Below are positions 55,333 to 62,261 of a stretch of 64,000 nucleotides of DNA, one piece after another (position 1 is the first letter of the stretch; each line of letters starts with the position of its first letter). Source of the stretch: Opitutaceae bacterium TAV5. Lineage in GTDB: Bacteria; Verrucomicrobiota; Verrucomicrobiia; Opitutales; Opitutaceae. Location: positions 6,123,001 through 6,187,000 of the forward strand of contig CP007053.1 of the NCBI GenBank assembly GCA_000242935.3, given 5' to 3'. The notes under the pieces are model-generated. The model saw nothing but the letters and a program-made list of their open reading frames with translations, was not told the DNA's origin and ran no database searches. The position numbers and the translations under genes were made by a program.

Positions 55333-57207
55333 ATGTCCCGCATCCTCCCGATCCTCCTTCTCGTCCTGGGCGCCGTTTACCTCGGCTCCACCCTCCGCGC
55401 GCCCCGCCAGCCGACGGAGTTCGACCTCGGCTCCTTCGGCCGCCTTCCCGTCGTCAAGAACGGCCGTATCAAGCCGCTCGATACCGTCGCCCGCACCACC
55501 CTGCTGCAACTCCAGGGCCGCCAGCGCGTCGCCACCGACGAAGGCCGCGCGCTCCAGCCCGTCGAATGGCTCGCCCGCCTCGTGCTCGACCCCGCGACCG
55601 TGGACCCGCTCAAGACTTTCGAGATCACCCATCCCGAACTCCTCGCCCTCATGCATGTCACCGCCGAAGACGGCGACGGCGGCAAACGCTACTCCTTCCG
55701 CCAGCTCGAGCCCCGCGTTCCCGACCTCGAACGCCAGTTCCAGCTCGCCGCCAATGTCGAGGCCAAACAGCGCACGCCCTTCCAGCACGCCGCCGTGCAG
55801 CTCTACGGCAACATCACCCTGTACCAGCAGATCAAATACAGCCTGGCCGATCCGGAAGCCGCCGACTGGCTCGGCGCGCTCACCGGGCTCCAGCAAAACC
55901 TCCACACCGACGTCGCCGCCGTCCGCGCCCAGGTCAACAACCAGCCGCACGACGAGGCCGCCGCCCGCCGCGTCATCGATCTCACCCGGCGTTTCCAGAT
56001 CATGGACAACTTCGGCATCCTCCTCGCCATCCCGCCGCCCGACGGCGATGTCGCAAAGTTCTCCTGGAAAAAAGTCGGCGGTTCGCTTCTCGAAACCTTC
56101 GACACCGGCGCCATTAATCCCGCCGCCCTTACCTGGGCCGGCCTCGCCCACGCCTGGCGCGCGCAGCAACCCGCGCAGTTCAACGAAATCCTCCGGCTCT
56201 ATCGCCAGGCGCTCGAACCCCGCTACGCCACCGAGCTTCGCAAGAGCGACATCGAGACCCGCTTCAACGCCGCCGCCCCCTTCTACTCCGCCACCGTGCT
56301 CTACGTGGCCGTGTTCCTCCTCGCCATCGTCTCCTGGCTGCGCTGGCCACGCGCGCTCGGCCGCAGCGCCTTTTACCTGATGCTGCTCGCCTTCCTCGCC
56401 TCGACTGCGGGCATCGCCATCCGCATGTGGCTCGAAGGCCGCCCGCCCGTGACCAATCTCTATTCGTCGGCCGTCTTCATCGGCTGGGCTTCCGTGCTGC
56501 TTTGCATCGCCCTCGAATGGTTTTACCGCACCGCCATCGGCACCGCCGCCGCCGGCCTCATCGGTTTTGCCACGCACATCATCGCGCACTACCTGTCGCT
56601 CGGCGGCGACACCCTCGAGATGATGCGCGCCGTGCTCGACTCCAATTTCTGGCTGGCGACGCACGTCATCGTCATCACGGTCGGCTACGCCGCCACCTTC
56701 GTCGCCGGCGCGCTCGCCGTGCTCTATGTCGTGCTCGGTTTCTTTACCCGCCTGCTCACGCCGCAACTCGCGAAAAACCTCACCGGCATGGTCTATGGCA
56801 TCGTATGCTTCGCCACGCTCTTCAGCATGGTCGGCACGATCCTCGGCGGCATCTGGGCCGACCAGTCGTGGGGACGTTTCTGGGGATGGGACCCGAAAGA
56901 AAACGGCGCCCTCATGATCGTGCTCTGGAACGCCGTCATCCTCCACGCCCGCTGGGGCGGACTCGTCAAGCAGCGCGGCCTGATGAACCTCGCCATCGGC
57001 GGCAACATCATCACCGGCTGGAGCTGGTTCGGCACCAATCTCCTCGGCGTCGGCCTGCACAGCTACGGTTTTACGGAAAAGGGTGCGATCATCCTCGGCC
57101 TGTTCATGCTCTCGCAACTCGCCCTGATCGCCCTCGGGCTTTTCCCGCCCGAAAACTGGCGCAGCCCCGTCGCCACGACCCGGTCCCGGCCCGCCTCTTC
57201 CTCGTAG
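55333..57207 (+). CDS. ccsA: Cytochrome c biogenesis protein CcsA (ResC)
   Basis: Haem-handling membrane protein of System II, 624 residues. The C-terminal half is the CcmF/CcsA core with the tryptophan-rich haem motif WGRFWGWDPKENGALMIVLW near residue 515 and LGGDTLEMMRAVLDSN plus VGYAATFVAGALAVLYVVLG. The N-terminal 300 residues form a long extracytoplasmic domain bracketed by helices (FGRLPVVKNGRIKPLDTVAR), seen in the larger ResC-like forms of this phylum. It completes a resB-ccsA pair. The stop TAG is the TAG of the GTAG that begins the 84-bp palindromic repeat. Confidence 0.93.
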   Translation: MSRILPILLLVLGAVYLGSTLRAPRQPTEFDLGSFGRLPVVKNGRIKPLDTVARTTLLQLQGRQRVATDEGRALQPVEWLARLVLDPATVDPLKTFEITHPELLALMHVTAEDGDGGKRYSFRQLEPRVPDLERQFQLAANVEAKQRTPFQHAAVQLYGNITLYQQIKYSLADPEAADWLGALTGLQQNLHTDVAAVRAQVNNQPHDEAAARRVIDLTRRFQIMDNFGILLAIPPPDGDVAKFSWKKVGGSLLETFDTGAINPAALTWAGLAHAWRAQQPAQFNEILRLYRQALEPRYATELRKSDIETRFNAAAPFYSATVLYVAVFLLAIVSWLRWPRALGRSAFYLMLLAFLASTAGIAIRMWLEGRPPVTNLYSSAVFIGWASVLLCIALEWFYRTAIGTAAAGLIGFATHIIAHYLSLGGDTLEMMRAVLDSNFWLATHVIVITVGYAATFVAGALAVLYVVLGFFTRLLTPQLAKNLTGMVYGIVCFATLFSMVGTILGGIWADQSWGRFWGWDPKENGALMIVLWNAVILHARWGGLVKQRGLMNLAIGGNIITGWSWFGTNLLGVGLHSYGFTEKGAIILGLFMLSQLALIALGLFPPENWRSPVATTRSRPASSS

Positions 57208-57286
57208 GGGCGCACTTCACGTGCGCCCGCGAATGGCGATTGAAGCTTCGTCCTGCAAACGGGCGCACGTGAAGTGCGCCCCTACG
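57203..57286. repeat. 84-bp REP pair (BIME-like palindrome), copy 2, supplying two stop codons
   Basis: Perfect 27-bp inverted arms with GTAG at each outer end and a 30-nt centre; six differences from the copy at 1091-1174. The plus-strand GTAG ends ccsA (TAG 57205-57207) and the minus-strand GTAG ends the convergent von Willebrand gene (TAG 57284-57282). Confidence 0.92.
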
Positions 57287-59852
57287 ATACACTCTTCCGC
57301 CGCCTCACCAGCGACACGTCCACCCGCGTCAGCAACGCATCCAGCAGCACCAGCGCCAGCGCGCCGGCCAGCGCCCACCCGCGCAGGCTCCGTTCCGACA
57401 CCACCCGCGGCGAATCCCAGATCGTCGCCAGGTCCAGCCGCTCGCGTCCGCCGCTGCGCACCGAAAGCTGCCGCAACTCCTCCACCCGTTCCCTGGAAAA
57501 ACTCCATTCCGCTCCGCTTGCGCCCGTCACCGGGCCGAACGGCAGCGTCGCCTTCCCCACGCGCACCACGCCGCGCACCCGGCCGCCCGGCGGCAGCCCT
57601 GTCGTCACGCGAAACCGCCCCGGCTCGATTTTCTCCCACAATAACTCCCGCGTTTGCTCCATCCCTCCGCCCGCGCCCGCCGCGGCGGCGCTCACGAATA
57701 CCACCGGCCCGTCCGCCGCCACGCGCGCCGCCCACGTTTCGTCGTGGAGCAGTTCCACCGACAGCCGCTCGCCCTCGACCTTCGTCCGCAGGCCCAGCCC
57801 CGGAGGCACATTCTCGCCCGCCAGCCAGCGTCCCAGTGTCTGCACAAAATCCCCGTAACCGGCCCACCCGCGCACCGCCGTCGAGTGATCGCCGCCGAGC
57901 GGGAACGACACCGCCGCCACCCGCCCCGCGCCCCGTGCCCACGCCGCCACCAGAGGCGCCCGGTATTCGTCCGTCGTCACGTACGACGCCGTCGCCCCGT
58001 CGCGCAGATAACTCAGGTTGTAGCCATCCACCGCCGCCGGCCACGGCGGCGCCCGCGCCGCGATCTCCGCCCAGCCCGGCGTGCCCTCGCCCGCCGTCTT
58101 TTCCTTGATGAACGCCGACCGCGCCACCGACACCGTTTCCTGCGCGAAAATCGCCGGCAGGTCCGCCGGGTTGGCGTTAAAAAACATCCGCCCGCCGCCC
58201 AGCCGCGCGATGTCCTCGAGCAGACGCGCATCGGAATCCGCCGTCGATCCGAGCCCGATCACGCTCACCGTCGCCCCGCCCGCCCGCATCTCCGCGAGCA
58301 GGTTTTTGTAATCGCCCGGTTCCTCCGAATCCGCCGCGTCGGAAAACAGGATCAGATGTCGCGTCCCCGTCTGCGCCCGCTGCAATTGCTTCCAGCCCGC
58401 CGCCAGCCCCTCGTAAACATAAATGCCGCCGCCCATGCTTTCGACCCGCCGCACCGCGTTGATGATTTTTCCGCGATTCGGCCCCACCGACGTCAGCGGC
58501 ACGATTTCGTGCGCCGTCGAGTCCACCGCAAACACCGCCACCGCGTCCTGCTCGCCGAGCAACTCCACCGCGCGCGCCGCGCCCGTGTTGGCCAGGTCCA
58601 TCTTCGACAAACCGCCGCCCGCGCTCGCCGCCATGCTGCCCGAACGGTCCATCACGATCGCCATCGCCGTGGCCAGTTTCCGGTGCTCCTTGCGCAGCTC
58701 CATCGACACCGGCAGCAGCGGATCGACGGGCGAGGAAAAATACCCGCCCGCGCCAAAACTGTTTTCACCGCCCGCCATGAAGAGCCCCCCGCCCTGCTCG
58801 CGCACAAAAAAATCCAGCGCCCCCAAAAACTCCGGCGCCACGCGATGCGCCGGCACGTTGTTGAAAACCACCAGCCGCGCTCCCGTCAGCGACGCCGCCG
58901 ACAACGCCGACGGCGTATCCACAATCTCGACACCGAATCCCTGCGCCCGCAAAAGCCCCGTCACCGGATCGTCCGGGTAGTTGGTGACCAGCAACGCCCG
59001 CGCTCCGCCCGCCACCTCCACCCACGCCTCGGCGCGGTTGTTTTCCGGATGCGCGTCGGCCGCCGGCCGGATCGCCGCCTCATAACGCACCGCGCCCCCG
59101 CCGCCCACCCGGTCCGTCAGCCGCACCCGCGCCACCCCGTCGCGCAACTCCGCCACGCCCTGCGCCGCCACCCGCCCGTCGCGCGACACCTCCCATGGCA
59201 CCCGCACGGCGTCCGCGGACGCCGCCGCACCCGCGCCACCGCGCCCCGTAATCACAAACTCCACCAGAAACGCCTCGCCCGGCCGCACCCGCGCCGGCGC
59301 GCCCACCGCGCCCACGCGGTAATCCTCCGCCTGCCCGTCACCCGTCAGCCGGTAATCGAGCGCCACGCCGCGTCGCAGCACCTTTTCCGCCGCGTCGCCG
59401 AGCGGTTCCGTCGAAAAGCCGTCCGAAAGCACGAGCAACCGCGACGCCCGGTCCTCCGCCATTTGCGCCAGAGCCAGTTCCAGAGCCACGCCCGTGCGCG
59501 TCAGCGACGTGCCGCCGCGAAACACCGGATCGCCCTGGTCGCGCCGCACCGCGTCGACCGCGTAGTCCACAAAAAACACCCGATCCTCCGGACGCTTCGA
59601 ACGCTCCAGGATCGACGCCACCTCGCCCGCCTGCGCCGCCGCCGTTGCCGCGACCGAATCCGACCGGTCGGCCAGCACCCACACATCCAGCGCATTCCCG
59701 CCCACCCGCGCCCGCGGATCGGCCAGCGCCACGACCAGCGCCAGCAACGCCAGCGCGCGCACCGGTTCATGCAACCGCAGTACGCGAAACCGCCACCCCA
59801 GCACCACGAGCGCCGGCACCACAAAAAACCATTCCGGAGCGTGAAACATCAT
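57282..59852 (-). CDS. Membrane protein with von Willebrand A domain and glutamine-amidotransferase-like fold
   Basis: 856 residues. Start MMFHAPEWFFVVPALVVLGW with helices at residues 7-25 and 30-50. A first von Willebrand-type segment (LDVWVLADRSDSVAATAAAQ) precedes a Rossmann-like domain (ARALLVTNYPDDPVTGLLRA, GGGLFMAGGENSFGAGGY) of the type called class I amidotransferase-like. A second, full von Willebrand A domain follows with an intact metal site (AIVMDRSGSMAASAGG near residue 395) and LILFSDAADSEEPGDYKNLL. A C-terminal helix (GWALAGALALVLLDALL) ends the protein. Such proteins occur beside BatA-type genes and are thought to work in envelope or chaperone complexes; the function is unknown. 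Its TAG stop is supplied by the repeat at 57203-57286. Confidence 0.85.
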   Translation of the reverse strand: MMFHAPEWFFVVPALVVLGWRFRVLRLHEPVRALALLALVVALADPRARVGGNALDVWVLADRSDSVAATAAAQAGEVASILERSKRPEDRVFFVDYAVDAVRRDQGDPVFRGGTSLTRTGVALELALAQMAEDRASRLLVLSDGFSTEPLGDAAEKVLRRGVALDYRLTGDGQAEDYRVGAVGAPARVRPGEAFLVEFVITGRGGAGAAASADAVRVPWEVSRDGRVAAQGVAELRDGVARVRLTDRVGGGGAVRYEAAIRPAADAHPENNRAEAWVEVAGGARALLVTNYPDDPVTGLLRAQGFGVEIVDTPSALSAASLTGARLVVFNNVPAHRVAPEFLGALDFFVREQGGGLFMAGGENSFGAGGYFSSPVDPLLPVSMELRKEHRKLATAMAIVMDRSGSMAASAGGGLSKMDLANTGAARAVELLGEQDAVAVFAVDSTAHEIVPLTSVGPNRGKIINAVRRVESMGGGIYVYEGLAAGWKQLQRAQTGTRHLILFSDAADSEEPGDYKNLLAEMRAGGATVSVIGLGSTADSDARLLEDIARLGGGRMFFNANPADLPAIFAQETVSVARSAFIKEKTAGEGTPGWAEIAARAPPWPAAVDGYNLSYLRDGATASYVTTDEYRAPLVAAWARGAGRVAAVSFPLGGDHSTAVRGWAGYGDFVQTLGRWLAGENVPPGLGLRTKVEGERLSVELLHDETWAARVAADGPVVFVSAAAAGAGGGMEQTRELLWEKIEPGRFRVTTGLPPGGRVRGVVRVGKATLPFGPVTGASGAEWSFSRERVEELRQLSVRSGGRERLDLATIWDSPRVVSERSLRGWALAGALALVLLDALLTRVDVSLVRRRKSVS

Positions 59853-59867
59853 CGGTTAAAAAAAAGT

Positions 59868-59985
59868 GCCGCGGGCGTCCCGCCCGCTTCCGGCATGCGT
59901 ATCGGCAAAAAAAGCATGCCGCTACGTAGCCACAGGCTTTTTCCGCCAATCTGCCTGTGGTGACGACGCTCCGCGTCGCCAATTT
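59868..59985. repeat. Repeat cluster between the two von Willebrand genes
   Basis: CCGCGGGCGTCCCGCCCGC (as after glcF) is followed by CGGCATGC and its inverse GCATGCCGCTAC (as after the RND pump) and then GACGACGCTCCGCGTCG (as in ctaA and hrpA). Three repeat types therefore meet here. Intergenic. Confidence 0.75.
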
Positions 59986-60003
59986 CCCGATACACGCCCT
60001 CTC

Positions 60004-61968
60004 TCATGTTGGCGACCGCCTCCTTCCGCCGCCCGGCCACCAGCTCCACAGCAACGCCCCGCCCATGACCGCCAGCCACACATTCGCCAGCGGATCGGGC
60101 CGCATCGCCCGTTCCAGCGCCGCCGCCGACTCCGCCGGCAACCCGGTGTCGAACGTCTCCGCCTGCGAAAAATCCCCCTGCCGCACATCGGAAAACTGCG
60201 CCGCGCCCTCCACCAGCACCCCGTCGAACCCCGAAGCCTCACCGCCGCCCGCCGCCGCACGATCCGCCACCACGCGGAAAAATCCCGGCTCGCCCGGCGC
60301 CCGCAACACCGCCAGTTCCCCCGCCGACAACCCGTGCCCCCCCTCACTCCCTCTCCCGCTCGCTCCCTCGTCAGAGTTCCCCCCCGCAAGCGCCCCGGTC
60401 ACCAGCCGCACCTCGCCTCCCGGACTTGTCTCCGCCACGCTTGCCTCCGCCACCGGCACGCGTGCTCCTGTATCGAAATTCGCCGCATATCCGCCCGGCT
60501 GCGCATCGCGCACCGCCTCGACAAACCGACGCAGCATCAGCACCGATGCCGGCAGCCGCGACGCGTTGCCCGCCTCCCAGTCGAAATTGAACACCAGCCG
60601 CCACCCCCGCGCATCGCCGCGCCCCGCGCCCCCTCCGCTCGTCCCCAGCCACGCCAGCGGCTTGTCCGCCTGCCAGAGCAACACCTCGTCGCCCGCGCTC
60701 CGCTCCAGCCGCCACGCTCCCGGTCCGATCAGCCCCTGCCAGTTGAGCCCGTCCACCAGCGGATGCCGCTCGGCCACCACCGGAGCGCGCTGCACCCGCA
60801 CATCCCCTCCCTCAACGCCCGCGCGCGGCGCCAGCACGATTGTCGCCAGGTTGCCGCGCCCGTTCGCATCCTCCGCCACCATCCCGCGCCCGATCCGCAA
60901 CCTCGCTCCCTCGCTCCCCCTCACTCCCGCTGCATCCCCTCCGCCGGCCGCCGTCGGGACGATCCGCACACCCGGCACGCTCTCCGCCACGCGCCGGAAA
61001 AATTCTCCCGCCTCGCCCTCCAGTTCCACGCTCACCGGCAAAACCTTCGCCCGCGGACGCACCAGCGGCAGCCGGTCATCGAGCGCGAACGCGTCGCCCT
61101 CCAGCGCGAGCACCGCCCGCGCCACGCCTTCCGGCAACCCCGCCCCGATTTCCACCAGCCCGCCCGGCGGCAGCACAAGTTCCTGGGCCGGCCCCTTCGC
61201 GCCCGCCTCCGATTCCATCCACCACCGCCGCCGCTGCTCCGTCGCCGCATGATTTTTCACCAGCACCCGCCACCGCACCTCTCCCCCTCCCTCCCTTACA
61301 CTCTCCCTCCCCCTGCTTTCCTCCGACGCCCCGGCAAATCCGACATTCTCCAGCGCTCGCCCCACCCCGACCGCCGCCTGACCGGGCGGGACCTTGGCGC
61401 GTGAATCTGTCACGAACCAGCACACACCGTCGCTCCCCGCCAGCGCCTGCCCGAGCCGCAACGCCGCTCCGTAATCGTGCGACCCGCGCCGCGGCCTCCA
61501 CTCCGCTGCCAGCGCCGCTTCCGCCCGCGCCCGGTCGGCTCCCCGATACAGCGGCGGACGCCGCGGATCGCTCGTCATGATAACCCAATCCGTATGCCGC
61601 GCCCGGCCGGCGGTCTCCCCCATCCTGGCTCGCGCCGCCATCACTGCCTCATTGCGAAACGCCGACATCCCGGCCGCGTCGTCCATCACCACCACCACGG
61701 TCTGCGACGACTCTTCCCGCACCCACCGCGGCCCCGCCAGCACCCACGTCGCCAGCAGCACGGCCAGAATCTGCAACCAGAACGCCCGCGACACCCGCAA
61801 CCGTTCCCACGACCGCCCCGTGCGGCTCTCCGGCGCGAGCGATTCGATGAGAAACAGCGTGCTCGTGCGCACCTCGCGCGCCTTGTGCTGCAGAAAATGG
61901 ATCGCCACCACCACCGGCACTCCAAGGAGCGCCCAGAACGCGAGCGGATTGGCGAAGGAGGGAAACAT
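60004..61968 (-). CDS. BatA-type membrane protein with degenerate von Willebrand domain
   Basis: 654 residues beginning MFPSFANPLAFWALLGVPVV, the BatA N-terminal domain with helices at 9-25 and 58-76 (WLQILAVLLATWVLAGPRWV). The following von Willebrand fold has MDDAAGMSAFRNEAV where the metal-site motif DxSxS is expected, so metal binding is doubtful. A helix near the C-terminus (ANVWLAVMGGALLWSWWPGG) closes the protein. Several Glu/Gly/Arg-rich low-complexity loops (for example SEESRGRESVREGGGEVR and GASGRGSEGGHG) come from CCCTC-rich sequence. It lies upstream of the other von Willebrand gene on the same strand. Bat-type operons often start with a MoxR ATPase, not seen here. Confidence 0.82.
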   Translation of the reverse strand: MFPSFANPLAFWALLGVPVVVAIHFLQHKAREVRTSTLFLIESLAPESRTGRSWERLRVSRAFWLQILAVLLATWVLAGPRWVREESSQTVVVVMDDAAGMSAFRNEAVMAARARMGETAGRARHTDWVIMTSDPRRPPLYRGADRARAEAALAAEWRPRRGSHDYGAALRLGQALAGSDGVCWFVTDSRAKVPPGQAAVGVGRALENVGFAGASEESRGRESVREGGGEVRWRVLVKNHAATEQRRRWWMESEAGAKGPAQELVLPPGGLVEIGAGLPEGVARAVLALEGDAFALDDRLPLVRPRAKVLPVSVELEGEAGEFFRRVAESVPGVRIVPTAAGGGDAAGVRGSEGARLRIGRGMVAEDANGRGNLATIVLAPRAGVEGGDVRVQRAPVVAERHPLVDGLNWQGLIGPGAWRLERSAGDEVLLWQADKPLAWLGTSGGGAGRGDARGWRLVFNFDWEAGNASRLPASVLMLRRFVEAVRDAQPGGYAANFDTGARVPVAEASVAETSPGGEVRLVTGALAGGNSDEGASGRGSEGGHGLSAGELAVLRAPGEPGFFRVVADRAAAGGGEASGFDGVLVEGAAQFSDVRQGDFSQAETFDTGLPAESAAALERAMRPDPLANVWLAVMGGALLWSWWPGGGRRRSPT

Positions 61969-62261
61969 GATTCGGCAAACAGGAAACCGGAGCGAAAGCA
62001 CCCGGATGGCAAGACTCACAAAGTCCGCCGCGTGCATCAAGAGCGCCGCCGGGAACCCCTTTTATCATTACAACTTCTGATAGAGGGATTTTATTAGCAC
62101 AACTGATTACCCCGCCAATAATTGCGGAGCATTTGGATTTGAAGCGGCGTTCATTTGCCGGCTTCATCCGAAGCCAGTCTGCCACCTGCCCGCCTCCCCC
62201 GTCCTTTCAACTTTCCTCCATCGCCCGCGTCTCCCCTGACTTGGCCAATCGTATCCCCGCC
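61969..62261. other. 293-base divergent gap (BatA-type gene / large secreted protein)
   Basis: No gene seen. It contains an AT-rich island (62060-62105, TTTATCATTACAACTTCTGA and on) that stands out from the GC-rich surroundings and is the best candidate for promoters in either direction. Confidence 0.3.
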
